The notes beneath the pieces were generated by a model. The model was not told where the DNA came from. It worked only from the letters and a program-made list of their open reading frames with translations, and did no database searches. 64,000 nt of DNA from Pseudonocardia sp. CNS-004 (lineage in GTDB: Bacteria > Actinomycetota > Actinomycetes > Mycobacteriales > Pseudonocardiaceae): assembly GCA_001942185.1 (NCBI GenBank), contig MKJV01000033.1:62001-126000 (forward strand), given 5' to 3'. A program made the translations under genes and the position numbers. Positions 27,121 to 36,435 of the stretch are shown here, in pieces. How positions within the stretch are numbered: the stretch's first letter is position 1; each line of letters opens with the position of its first letter.

Positions 27121-27515
27121 TGAGCGGTCCGGGGGAGGTCGGCGTCGTGCACCGGCGCTACGTCCCGCACGCCGAGGCGCACTACGGCGGGAACCTGGTC
27201 GACGGTGCGTTCGGGCTGGCGCTGTTCGGCGACGCCGCGACCCACCTCTCGATCGTCCACGACGGGCACGAGGGCCTGTTCGCAGGCTACTCGTCGGTGG
27301 AGTTCCTCGCGCCGGTTCGAGGCGGGGACGTCGTCGAGGTCGAGGCGCGGCTCACCGGGGCGGGCGCGCGCAGCCGGAGCGTGGCCTTCGAGCTGCGCGT
27401 CCTGTGCCGGGCCGAGGGGCCGGACGGGTGCTCGACGGTGCTGGGGGAGCCGCTCCTCGCGACCCGCGCCCGCGGGACGGTCGTCGTCCCGCGCGACTAC
27501 CGGAAGCGCGGATGA
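27120..27515 (+). CDS. Hotdog-fold protein resembling 3-aminobutyryl-CoA ammonia-lyase
   Basis: This 131-residue protein has HAEAHYGGNLVDGAFGLALFGDAATHL and HDGHEGLFAGYSSVEFLAPVRGGDVVEVEARLTG. The block A-H-Y-G-G-N-L-V-D-G and D-S/V-V-E-F-L-A-P-V is what I recall of Kal, the enzyme of lysine fermentation that removes ammonia from 3-aminobutyryl-CoA. A plain thioesterase of the same fold is the alternative. Start ATG overlaps the ligase stop (TGATG). In this operon it would turn a beta-amino acyl-CoA into an enoyl-CoA, linking the amine part to the CoA part. Confidence 0.7.
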   Translation: MSGPGEVGVVHRRYVPHAEAHYGGNLVDGAFGLALFGDAATHLSIVHDGHEGLFAGYSSVEFLAPVRGGDVVEVEARLTGAGARSRSVAFELRVLCRAEGPDGCSTVLGEPLLATRARGTVVVPRDYRKRG

Positions 27516-29134
27516 GCGGCCACCCCGCCGGCCCCGAGCGGCCGTCCTCTCTCCCGGGGATGCTCGCGAGCTCCCTGCGCGAGCATCCCGACCGGGTGTT
27601 CCTGCGGACCACCGCAGGCGAACTGACCTACGCCGGCTTCGCGGCGGAGGTCCACCGGGCCTGGCACCGGCTCGCCGGAGCCGGTGTCGGCCCGGGTGAC
27701 GCCGTCGGCCTGATGATGGGCACCGGCATCGACCAGGTCGCCGCCTGGTTCGCGCTGACCTGCAACGGCGTGCTGCACGTCCCGGTCAACCCGGCGCTGA
27801 TCGGTGACCAGCTCGCGCACGTCCTCGACATCGCGCAGGTGTCGACGCTCGTGGCCGGGGCGTCCTGCCTCGACCGGGTGCGCGAGGTCGCGCCGCGCGT
27901 GCCCGGCCTGAAGCGGGTGATCGTCCACGGTGGCGAGCCTCCGGCCGTCCCCTCGCCGTTCGAGGTGTCGCGCTGGGCCGGACCCGGCTGCGGGGAGGGG
28001 CCCCCGGCGGCGATCGCGGACGTCGCCGACGACCTGGCCGTCGCCACCCTCCTGTTCACCTCCGGCAGCACCGGCCGCTCGAAGCCGTGCGCGCTCTCGC
28101 ACCGCTACATGGCGAGCCAGGGCCGGCTGCACGCGAAGTACCTCGGCATCCGCGCCGACGACGTGCTCTACACGCCGTTCCCGCTGTTCCACATCGACGG
28201 GGCCAACCTGACCGTCTCCGCGGCGCTCGCCGCCGGCTGCACCGCGGCGCTGGGCGAGCGGTTCAGCGCGTCGAACTTCTGGACCGAGGTGCGGGACCTC
28301 GGCGCCACGGTCTTCAACTTCATGGGCGCCACCCTCACGATCCTGTTGCGGCGACCGCCCTCGCCCGACGACCGGCGCCACGGCGTCCGTCTCGCCTGGG
28401 GTGTCCCGATGCCGGAGTGGTACCGCGAGTGGGAGCCGCGCTTCGGCTTCCCGCTGGTCGAGGTCTACGGCCTGACCGATGCGGGAGTGCCCGTCTACGA
28501 CCCGCTGGGCGAGCCGCACCGCGAGGGGTCCTGCGGGCGGGTGATCGACGAGTACGAGGTGATCACCGTCGACGAGCGCGGGGTCCGGAACGATCCCGGC
28601 GGGGTCGGGGAGATCTGGGTGCGTGGCCGCGTGCCCGGCCTGGTCATGAGCGGCTACCACCGCATGCCGGAGGCGACCGCGACGGCCCTGCACCCCGACG
28701 GCTGGGTGCGCACGGGCGACCTTGGCTCCCTCTCCGCCGACGGCCGGCTCTCCTTCCGGTCGCGGCTGTCGGACACCATCCGCCGCCGCGGGGAGAACAT
28801 CTCGGCCCACGAGGTCGAGCGCCTGGTCGAGACGCACCCGGACGTCGCCGGGTGCGCCGCGGTCGGTGTCCCCAGCGAGCTCACCGAGGAGGACGTGAAG
28901 ATCTTCGTGGAGCCGCGGCAGGGGGCCGCCCCGACGGCGGCGGCATTGGTGGCGTTCTGCCGCACCGTGATGCCGTCGTACATGGTGCCGCGCTACGTGC
29001 AGCTGGTGGACGCCCTGCCGCGCACCCCGACGGAGAAGGTCGACAAGCCCGTGCTGCGCGGGACCGGCGATCCCGCGCGGACCCACGACGCCGAGGCCGA
29101 CCCGCCAGCGCGAACGGACGGAGCACCGCGATGA
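27512..29134 (+). CDS. AMP-forming acyl-CoA ligase
   Basis: This intact 540-residue adenylating enzyme has the P-loop LLFTSGSTGRSKP, the A5 motif VEVYGLTDAG, the A7 hinge GWVRTGDLGSL, RRGENISAHEVE, and a C-terminal lysine in TPTEKVDKP. It resembles crotonobetaine/carnitine-CoA ligase (CaiC type) more than long-chain synthetases, judging from the shape of the P-loop and hinge. It would activate the carboxylate of a beta-amino or hydroxy acid just before the ammonia-lyase-like step. ATG overlaps the hotdog gene stop. Confidence 0.85.
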   Translation: MSGHPAGPERPSSLPGMLASSLREHPDRVFLRTTAGELTYAGFAAEVHRAWHRLAGAGVGPGDAVGLMMGTGIDQVAAWFALTCNGVLHVPVNPALIGDQLAHVLDIAQVSTLVAGASCLDRVREVAPRVPGLKRVIVHGGEPPAVPSPFEVSRWAGPGCGEGPPAAIADVADDLAVATLLFTSGSTGRSKPCALSHRYMASQGRLHAKYLGIRADDVLYTPFPLFHIDGANLTVSAALAAGCTAALGERFSASNFWTEVRDLGATVFNFMGATLTILLRRPPSPDDRRHGVRLAWGVPMPEWYREWEPRFGFPLVEVYGLTDAGVPVYDPLGEPHREGSCGRVIDEYEVITVDERGVRNDPGGVGEIWVRGRVPGLVMSGYHRMPEATATALHPDGWVRTGDLGSLSADGRLSFRSRLSDTIRRRGENISAHEVERLVETHPDVAGCAAVGVPSELTEEDVKIFVEPRQGAAPTAAALVAFCRTVMPSYMVPRYVQLVDALPRTPTEKVDKPVLRGTGDPARTHDAEADPPARTDGAPR

Positions 29135-30653
29135 CGACCCTCCCCACACCCACCCTCGCCACGTCCGCCCCCGGCGCCCCACCTCTCGCGCCCCCACCCT
29201 CGGCGCCCCGCGCACGCTGATAGCGGGGCAGTGGCGGCCCGCGCCGGTGATCCCCGGTCGGTGGAACACCGACCCGAACACCGGCGAGCCCGTGCACCCG
29301 ATGGCGACGACCGCACCGGCGGACGTGGAGCGCGCCCTCGCCGCTGCGGACGCGCTGCACCGCGACGGGACGTGGCAGGACGTGTCCTCGCCGGAGCGGG
29401 CGGCGTTGCTCGATCGGGTCGCCGACGCGCTCGCCGACCGGGTCGAGGAGATCGCGGTCACCGACTCCCTCACCAGCGGCGTACCGATCGCGACGACCCG
29501 CATCGTCGCGGGGTTCATCCCGGCGCGGTTCCGGGCCGCGGCGCAGGACTGCCTCGCGAACCCGCGAACCCTTCGGCTGCCCGCCGGCGGGCGCGACGTG
29601 CGGCTGCTCCGGCTGCCCTGGGGGCCCGCGGCGGTGCTCACGCCGTGGAACGCGCCGTCGTTCATCGCCGCGAGCAAGGTCGCGAGCGCGCTCGCGGCCG
29701 GCTGCCCCGTGCTGTTCAAGCCGTCGGAGTACGCCGCCGCCACGGCCCGGCCGCTGGCCGAGGCGGTCGCCGGGGTGATCGAGGGCGCCGGCCTGCCGGC
29801 CGCGGCGTTCCAGGTCCTGCACGGTGCCGGGGACGTCGGCGCGGCCCTCACCGGCGACCCCCGGGTGAAGGTCGTGTGCTTCACCGGAGGACAGGCCGCC
29901 GGCCGCAGCATCGCCCGCGCCGCCGCCGAGCACTTCACGCTGCTGCAGCTCGAACTGGGCGGCAACAACCCCGTTCTCGTGCTGCGCGACGCCGACGTAC
30001 CCGCGACGGCGGCGTCGCTGGCGCGGGGGATGATCCTGCTCAACGGGCAGTGGTGCGAGGGCCCGGGCAAGGTGCTCGTCCACCGCGACCTCGCCGCCGA
30101 CCTCGTCGACGCGCTGGGCGCCGAGCTGGCGCAGGTCCGGATCGGACACTCGCTCGACGCCGGGACCACGCTCGGTCCGTTGGCGCACCATGCGCACCGC
30201 GACCTGGTGCGCGACCGCATCGAGGAGCTCCGCGACCGCGGCGCCGGGATCGTGCGGCCCGTCGCCGCCCCGGACGGGGACGGCTGCTTCCTGGCCCCGG
30301 AACTCGCCGTGGGCGCCGACCCGGGGGACGCCACCGACGAGCTCTTCGGGCCTGCCGTGTCCGTCCACGCCGTGGACTCCGACGACGACGCGCTCCGGCT
30401 CGCGAACGCGCACCCCTCCGGGCTCGACGCCTACGTCTACGGCACGGATCTCGACCACGCCCTGCGGATCGGCGAGCGCGTCGCCTGCGGCGAGGTCCGG
30501 ATCAACGGAGCGCATCTCGCCGACCTCGGCGACGGCTCCGCGCAGGGGTTCTGGGGCGGGTCGGGCATCGGCGGGCACGGGCCGGCCGAGTCCGTCCGCG
30601 TGTTCAGCGGCGACCGCGTGGTGGGAGTGGACAGCGATGACCTCGTCATCTGA
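29131..30653 (+). CDS. NAD-dependent aldehyde dehydrogenase (frameshift near 29197)
   Basis: The main part from 29247 is a complete ALDH: PWGPAAVLTPWNAPSF (cofactor), FTGGQAAGR, LELGGNNP with the general-base glutamate, and NGQWCEGPGK with the catalytic cysteine. The ATG at 29131 overlaps the acyl-CoA ligase stop (ATGA) and opens a proline-rich leader that runs to a stop; one missing base near 29197 joins it to TLIAGQWRPAPVIPGRW, the normal N-terminal strand. The joined protein has about 507 residues. It likely oxidises an aldehyde, perhaps an amino aldehyde made by deamination. Confidence 0.85.
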
Positions 30654-31514
30654 GAGCGGGATCCCCGAGGCCGTCGGCATCCTCGGCGGCGGGCTGATGG
30701 GTCGGGGATCGCCGAGGTCTGCGCCCGCCACGGCCTCGCCGTTGTGCTCGTCGAGCAGGACGCGGCCGGCGTGGACCGGGCCCGCGCGGCGGTGTCCCGC
30801 TCGCTCGACCGGGCCTTGCGGGGCGGCGCCCTCGACCGGCCCGGCGCGGAGCGTCTGCTCGGGGCGATCAGGTTCAGCGACCGGGTGGAGAGCCTGGCCG
30901 ACCGCACGCTCGTCGTCGAGGCGGTCGCCGAGAACGAGGCGCTCAAGATCGACGTCTTCGCCCGGCTTGATGCCGTCGTGGAGGACCCGGACGCGCTGCT
31001 CGTGTCGAACACCTCGGCGATCCCGATCATCAAGCTCGCCATGGCCACCTCGCGCCCGCAGAACGTGGTCGGCGTGCACTTCTTCAACCCCGTCCCGGTG
31101 ATGGCCCTCGTGGAGATCGTTCCCACGCTGGTCTCCGGCCCGGCGGCCGAGCGGCGCGCGGTCGAGTTCGCCGCGGACCTGCTGGGCAAGACGACGATCC
31201 GCTCCCCGGACCGCGCCGGTTTCGTGGTGAACGCGCTCCTCGTGCCCTACCTGCTCTCGGCCGTCCGGATGCTCGAGTCGGGCTTCGCCTCGGCCGAGGA
31301 CATCGACACCGGGATGGTGCTCGGCTGCGGCCATCCGATGGGCCCGCTGGGGCTGATCGACCTCATCGGCCTCGACACCACCGCCGCCGTGGCGGAGTCG
31401 ATGTACGCGGAGTTCAAGGAACCGCTCTACGCGCCCTCGCCGATGCTCGCGCAGATGGTCGCGGCCGGCCGGCTGGGCCGGAAGAGCGGGCGGGGCTTCT
31501 TCACCTACGCCTGA
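30637..31514 (+). CDS. 3-hydroxyacyl-CoA dehydrogenase (frameshift near 30705)
   Basis: The N-terminal ILGGGLMGRG (NAD motif) is in one frame and the remainder, from IAEVCARHGLAVVLVEQD, in another; together about 292 residues, the FadB2/Hbd length. The catalytic His lies in VVGVHFFNPVPVMALVEI after NTSAIPI, and the C-terminal domain ends GRKSGRGFFTY. The ATG at 30637 lies inside the ALDH 3' end, 17 bases overlapping. It oxidises a 3-hydroxyacyl-CoA, the step after hydration of the enoyl-CoA expected from the ammonia-lyase-like protein. Confidence 0.88.
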
Positions 31515-31542
31515 CGTCCGGACGTTCTTCTCAGGAGTGGCC

Positions 31543-33285
31543 ATGGCATCACCCACAGACACCTTCCGCGCCGCTCGGGACCTGCTGCTCGAGCACCGCA
31601 CCGACTACGACAAGGCCCGGCTCGCGTTCGCCTGGCCCCGGCCGGAGCGGTTCAACTTCGCCCTCGACTGGTTCGACGCGGTGCTGGCCACGGAGACGCC
31701 GGACGCGGTCGCGCTGCGCCTCGTCGGGTCCGGCGGGTCGGAGAGCCGCACCTTCGCCGAGCTCTCCGCCCGGTCGGACCAGGTGGCCGCCCGACTGCGC
31801 CGGGCGGGCGTTACCCGGGGCATGCGGGTGCTCGTCCTGCTCGGCAACCAGGTCGAGCTGTGGGAGACCGTGCTCGCGGCGATGAAGCTGGGCGCCGTCA
31901 TGATCCCGGCGACGACGTTGCTGGCCGAGGCGGACCTGCGCGACCGGGTCGACCGCGGCCGGGTGGGCGCCGTCGTCGCCCGCTCGGAACTGGCGGAGCG
32001 GTTCGCGTCCGTCCCGGGCTCGTACGTGCGGGTCGCGGTCGGTGCGCCGGTGCCCGGCTGGCTGCCCTACGACGAGGGCCGGACGACCGATGAACCCTTC
32101 ATGCCGGACGGCCCGACGAACGCGGACGACCCCCTGCTGCTGTACTTCACCTCGGGCACGACCGCGCTGCCGAAGCTGGTGGAGCACACGCACGCGAGCT
32201 ACCCGATCGGGCACCTGTCCACGATGTACTGGATCGGCCTCCAGCCCGGCGACGTCCACCTCAACATCTCCAGCCCTGGCTGGGCGAAGCACGCGTGGTC
32301 GTGCGTGTTCGCCCCGTGGATCGCGGCGCGACGATCTGCGTCTTCGCCTACGAGCGGTTCGACGCGGCCGCGTTGCTGCAGGTCCTTGAGTCGGAGCGGG
32401 TGACGACGTTCTGCGCGCCGCCCACCGTGTGGCGGATGCTCGTCCAGCAGGACCTCGCGGCGTGGCGCGACCGGCTGTCGCTCCGCGAGCTCGTCGGCGC
32501 CGGCGAGCCGCTCAACCCCGAGGTCATCGAGGTCGTCCGGAGGGCGTGGAACCTGACGATCCGCGACGGGTTCGGGCAGACCGAGACGTCGCTGCAGATC
32601 GGCAACCCGCCGGGGCAGCCGATCATCGCCGGTTCCATGGGCCGGCCGATGCCCGGGTTCGAGATCGACCTCGTCGACCTGGTGTCGGGCGAGCCCGGTG
32701 ACGAGGGCGAGATTTGCGTGGTGCTCCGGCCGGAGCGGCCGGTTGGCGTCATGACCGGCTACCACGCGACGCCGAGCGCAACGCCGAGGTCTTCGAGGGC
32801 GGCCGCCGCTACCACACCGGGGACGTGGCGGCCCGGTCGTCGGACGGCTACATCACCTACGTCGGCCGCGCCGAGACGTGTTCAAGGCCAGCGACTACCG
32901 CGTCAGCCCTTTCGAGCTGGAGAGCGTGCTGATCGAGCACCCGGCGGTGGCGGAGGCCGCCGTGGTCCCGGCGCCGGACGAGGTGCGCCTCGCGGTGCCG
33001 AAGGCGTACGTGACGCTCGCTCCCGGGCACGAGCCGAGCCGGGAGCTCGCCGGCGACATCCTGGCCCACGGCCGGGTGCACCTCGCCGGGTACAAGCGCG
33101 TCCGCCGCCTGGAGTTCGCCGACCTGCCCAAGACGATCAGCGGCAAGATCAGGCGCGTAGAGCTGCGAGCGAACGAGCAGGCCGGCCCGGGCCGGCGCCC
33201 GGGGGAGTACCGCGAGGAGGACTTTCTGATGCGGCCACGGGACCCCGTGGGGAACGCCGGACGAGGAACCACGAGGGAGACATGA
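31543..33285 (+). CDS. Acyl/acetyl-CoA synthetase-like ligase (three frameshifts)
   Basis: The second adenylating enzyme of the block starts MASPTDTFRAARDLLLEHRTDYDKARLAFAWP, typical of medium-chain or benzoate-type synthetases. Motifs are LLYFTSGTTALPKLV (P-loop), NISSPGWAKHAW, DGFGQTETS (A5), YHTGDVA (A7) and LPKTISGKIRRVEL with the C-terminal lysine. Four pieces in successive frames (breaks near 32325, 32770 and 32875), each step equal to one missing base, give about 580 residues. ATG at 31543 follows AGGAG. Its stop overlaps the next ATG (ATGA). Substrate unknown. Confidence 0.82.
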
Positions 33286-33728
33286 TGGCCTTGACCGAGA
33301 ACGACCGCGCCGAGCTGCTGGCCGAGCCGCTGTCGGCGGTGCTGTCCGTCGCCGCGGGGGAGAGCCGGGGGCCGCTGTCCGTGCCGCTGTGGTTCCTGCA
33401 CGACACGGCGAGTGGCGATCTGCTCATGACCACGGAGGAGGCGTCGCGCAAGGTCGCGCTGCTGCGCGCATCGCGCCGTGCGACGGTCCTGGTGCAACGG
33501 TCCGCGCCGACGATGCGCTATGCCGCGGCCGAGGGTGCCGTGTCCTTCTCGCCGACGGACCGGGATCTGCTGTACCGCATCGTCGACCGGTACCTACCGG
33601 CCGAGCACCGCGATCACTACGTGGCTCGGAGCCCGGTCGACACCTTCGTCACCGTGCGTCTCACCCCGCAGCGCTGGATCGGCGGTGACCTGGGGCCTGC
33701 GGCGTCCCTCCCGCCCGTCGAGGGCTGA
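33282..33728 (+). CDS. Pyridoxamine 5'-phosphate oxidase-fold protein
   Basis: This 148-residue split-barrel protein has the pattern LLAEPLSAVLSVAAGESRGPLSVPLWFLHD, then a flavin or F420 pocket KVALLRASRRATVLVQ, and ends TPQRWIGGDLG. It could be an FMN- or F420-dependent reductase; a haem-binding relative is less likely. Two ATGs, 33282 and 33285, can start it; the first overlaps the previous stop. It closes the plus-strand amine operon. Small flavin-fold proteins are common partners of catabolic operons in actinobacteria, but its reaction is not known. Confidence 0.78.
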   Translation: MMALTENDRAELLAEPLSAVLSVAAGESRGPLSVPLWFLHDTASGDLLMTTEEASRKVALLRASRRATVLVQRSAPTMRYAAAEGAVSFSPTDRDLLYRIVDRYLPAEHRDHYVARSPVDTFVTVRLTPQRWIGGDLGPAASLPPVEG

Positions 33729-33776
33729 CGCCTGTCTGCTGGCCTGACGCTCGTGATGGTCGGGCCCGGCGCTCCC

Positions 33777-34262
33777 TCAGGCGGCGGCCGTCCCCGTCAC
33801 TCCGCCGTAGGGGAGACCGAGGTCGTTCGCGACCTCGCGGCTGACGAGGCGGCCCTCGTGCGTGGACAGCCCCCTGCGAGAGCGGTCGGCGGCCGTCGCA
33901 TCCTCCCAGCCGAGCTGTGCCCGGTGCAGGACGTTGGGCGGGGTCGCGTTGGCCAGGGCGTGGGTGGAAGTGCGCGGGACCGCTCCGGACACGTCGGCCA
34001 CGCTTAGAAGACGCTCCCGTGCACCGTGTAGGTCGGATCGGCGTGGGTGGCGGGCCGGGAGTCGGCGGAGCAGGCACCCTGGTCGGTCGAGATGTCCACC
34101 AGCACCGACCCCGGGCGCATCCGGCCGGCGAGCTCGTTGCTCACCAGTCGCGGGGCGCGGACGCCGGGGACGAGGACCGTGCCGGTGGCCAGGTCCGCCT
34201 CCAGACAGGCACGCTCCAGCTCGTAGGCGGCGGTGCGGACGCGTCCGGCGTAGCGCTCGTCG
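33777..34262 (-). pseudogene. ald: Remnant of alanine dehydrogenase, C-terminal half
   Basis: Reading from 34262 down: YAGRVRTAAYELERACLEADL, VLVPGVRAPRLVSNELAGRMRPGSVLVDISTDQG, SRPATHADPTYTVHGSVF, a frame change near 34005, then GAVPRTSTHALANATPPNVL and ANDLGLPYGG. This is the last half of alanine dehydrogenase. The N-terminal half with the catalytic Lys/His and most of the Rossmann fold is absent, the upstream DNA (34263-34470) being unrelated. Unlike other broken genes in this window the loss is large, so it is a true pseudogene. Confidence 0.8.
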
Positions 34263-34472
34263 CCGCGGCGCGCGTCCCGAGATCCAGCGGGGTGCGGAGC
34301 GGTCAGCGCCCGCGGTGGCCGTGGCGCCGAGGAGACCACGACAACGCAGACGACGACGGCGAACCCGGGTCGCTGGCCGCTCGGCCGGGACGGCTCCCTG
34401 GCGGTGGCGACCGTCGGCGTGAATACTCCTGGAGAGCAGTCCTGCATCTGACTCCTCCTCCAACCCAGATGC

Positions 34473-34504
34473 CATACTACGGCTTCGGTAGACATATAAT
34501 GTCG
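34473..34504. promoter_or_regulatory. Operator-like palindrome at the iclR promoter
   Basis: GACATATAATGTC (34492-34504) is a palindrome apart from the centre, and its inner CATATAATG is identical to the inner part of the site at 37854. A weaker CCATACTACGG stands at 34473. The site is 80 bases before the IclR GTG. The low GC content stands out in this DNA. The stretch 34263-34470 upstream shows nothing I can name. Confidence 0.6.
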
Positions 34505-34583
34505 CTGGTGAAGCTGGGTTCACCCCTTGTGCAAGTTGGTCCGGCCGCGGGTGCGGCGGGCGCGGTCGAGCTGGAGGAGTGCG

Positions 34584-35375
34584 GTGGCCAAGCAGGCGAC
34601 TGGTCAACCACTACGGTCCGCCGAGCGGATGCTCGACGTGCTCGAGACCTTCACGATCACGGAGCCGTCGCTGTCGGCCACGGAGATCAGCGACAAGCTG
34701 GGTCTCGCTGCCAGCACCGTGCGCAGGTTGCTGCACGCCCTCGAACAGCACGGCTTCGTGCGCTCGGACCAGCAGACGGGACGGTTCGCGCCGCACTACC
34801 AGATCGTCCGGCTCGCGGCGGTCGCGGTCGCCGGCAACGACCTTATCTCGGCGGCCGCCGCGCCGATGGACGAGCTGCGCGACCGCGTCGACGAGGCCGT
34901 GCAGCTGAGCGTCCGGTCCGGCCCGGACATCGTGTTCATCGACCGCCGGGAGAGCCGCAAGGTCATCAAGATCTTCAGCGAGATCGGCAGCCGACATCCG
35001 GCTTGGGACGGGCGAGCGTCGGGGAAGGTCATGCTCGCCTGGCTGCCGGAGGACGAGGTCGACGGGATGCTGCCCGCCCCGGAGGCCTGGCCGGTCTCCC
35101 CGGGTCCGCACGCTGCCGCGTCCCGGGACGACTTCGTCGCCGGTCTGGCTCGGGTCCGGGACCGTGGCTTCGCCGTGAACGACGAGGAGACCGCTCAGGA
35201 CGTCTGGGCAGTCGGTGCCCCGGTCCGTGACCACACCGGGAGCGTCGTCGCCGCGGTCACCGTCCCGGTGCTGAAGGTGCGCGCGGTGGAGCAGGACCGA
35301 ATCGACGAGCTGTGCCGGGCCGCGCTCGACGCGGCCCGCCGGATCTCGGCATCCCTCGGCCACCACGAGTCGTGA
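34584..35375 (+). CDS. IclR-family transcriptional regulator
   Basis: This 263-residue regulator has a winged helix SAERMLDVLETFTITEPSLSATEISDKLGLAASTVRRLLHALEQHGFV in the first 60 residues and a GAF-like effector domain (MDELRDRVDEAVQLSVRSGPDIVFIDRRES, RASGKVMLAWL, GFAVNDEETAQDVWAVGAPVRD). GTG at 34584 follows GGAGGAG. It probably controls the CoA operon at 38020 and the transporter at 37808, whose shared promoter carries four related palindromes, and itself. It ends at a strong hairpin facing the epimerase gene. Confidence 0.9.
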   Translation: MAKQATGQPLRSAERMLDVLETFTITEPSLSATEISDKLGLAASTVRRLLHALEQHGFVRSDQQTGRFAPHYQIVRLAAVAVAGNDLISAAAAPMDELRDRVDEAVQLSVRSGPDIVFIDRRESRKVIKIFSEIGSRHPAWDGRASGKVMLAWLPEDEVDGMLPAPEAWPVSPGPHAAASRDDFVAGLARVRDRGFAVNDEETAQDVWAVGAPVRDHTGSVVAAVTVPVLKVRAVEQDRIDELCRAALDAARRISASLGHHES

Positions 35376-35377
35376 CC

Positions 35378-35409
35378 GGCTGTGGGAGGCGGCACTGCCG
35401 CCCACAGCC
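35378..35409. terminator. Hairpin between two convergent genes
   Basis: GGCTGTGGG at 35378 pairs perfectly with CCCACAGCC at 35401, and the inner bases can pair further (CGGCA/TGCCG). It starts three bases after the IclR stop and lies before the epimerase stop at 35429 on the other strand, so it can serve both as a terminator. No T-run follows, as is common in high-GC genomes. Confidence 0.75.
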
Positions 35410-35428
35410 GCCTCCGGCGGTCCAAACC

Positions 35429-36421
35429 TCAGGCGACCCAGACCTCGTTCGACGGGCCGACCAGCGCCCCGTCGTAGGGCAGGCCGGGCTCCCGGTCGTG
35501 TGCCAGCAGCAGCGGCCCGTCGAGGTGCACGAACTCGGCCAGCTGCGCCGGGACGAGCCCCGGTGCCATCGACAGCGAGGTGGCGACCATGCACCCCAGC
35601 ATCGTGCGCATCCCGGCGTCGCGCGCGGCGGCGAGCGTGGCCACGGCCCCGACGATCCCGCCCGTCTTGTCGAGCTTGACGGTCACCGCGGCGTAGCGGT
35701 CCGCGAGACCGGCGACGGACGCCGCGTCCTGGCAGGACTCGTCCGCCGACAGCGGCAGGGGACCGTCGTAGCCGGCCAGCGCGTCGTCGAAGCCCGCGGG
35801 GAGGGGCTGTTCGAGCAGCTCGACGCCGAGCCCGGCGAGCACCGGGGCGAACGCGCCCACCTGCTCCGGGGACCAGGACTCGTTGGCGTCGGCGATGAGC
35901 CGGGCCCGCGGTGCCGCCACCCGGACCGCGCGGACCCGCTCGAGGTCGCCATCGCCCCCGAGCTTGAGCTTGAGCAGCGGCATCGCGCGGCTCGCGGCGG
36001 CGGCCGCGCCCGCGGCCATCCGCTCGGGGGTGTCGAGGCTGATCGTGAACGCGGTGACGAGCGGGCGGAGCGGTGCGTGCGCGGGGAGCAGCCCGCTCGC
36101 CCGCGACCCGCCCGTCCGCGCCTGGAGGTCCCACAGCGCGCACTCGACGGCGTTGCGCGCTGGCCCTGCGGGAAGGAGGTCCTGGACGTCGTGCACGCCT
36201 GCGCCGCCCTCCAGCGCCGGGCGGACCGACTCGATCTCGGCGACCACCCCGTCCACGCTCTGCCCGTACCTCGGGTAGGGCACGCACTCGCCGCGCCCGC
36301 GCGCGCCGTCGTCGCCGACGACCACGCGGACGACGTCGGCGACCGTCTTTTCGCCCCGGCTGATGCGGAACACCCCCCGGATCGGGAAGCGCTCGTGGAG
36401 TACCTCGACGTGCCGGCCCAC
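35429..36421 (-). CDS. Enolase-superfamily enzyme resembling dipeptide (L-Ala-D/L-Glu) epimerase
   Basis: This intact 330-residue protein has LLKLKLGGD (K-x-K), the metal ligands LIADANESW, LLEQPLP and LSADESC, and a second lysine in VTVKLDKTGG, the two-lysine arrangement of the muconate-cycloisomerase subgroup used by dipeptide epimerases. GTG at 36421 is the first likely start; GGGAGGGGAGG precedes it, partly very close. It lies 15 bases after the MHS transporter stop and so is probably co-transcribed with it. Epimerase of a dipeptide or N-acyl amino acid are both open. Confidence 0.8.
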   Translation of the reverse strand: MGRHVEVLHERFPIRGVFRISRGEKTVADVVRVVVGDDGARGRGECVPYPRYGQSVDGVVAEIESVRPALEGGAGVHDVQDLLPAGPARNAVECALWDLQARTGGSRASGLLPAHAPLRPLVTAFTISLDTPERMAAGAAAAASRAMPLLKLKLGGDGDLERVRAVRVAAPRARLIADANESWSPEQVGAFAPVLAGLGVELLEQPLPAGFDDALAGYDGPLPLSADESCQDAASVAGLADRYAAVTVKLDKTGGIVGAVATLAAARDAGMRTMLGCMVATSLSMAPGLVPAQLAEFVHLDGPLLLAHDREPGLPYDGALVGPSNEVWVA

Positions 36422-36435
36422 GACCTCCCCTCCCG

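Noticed and set aside
27497..31601. Very long open frames on the minus strand across the amine operon
   Set aside because: The plus strand here encodes recognised enzymes. The minus frames are arginine-, alanine- and proline-rich with no family motifs; in high-GC DNA such frames stay open by codon bias.
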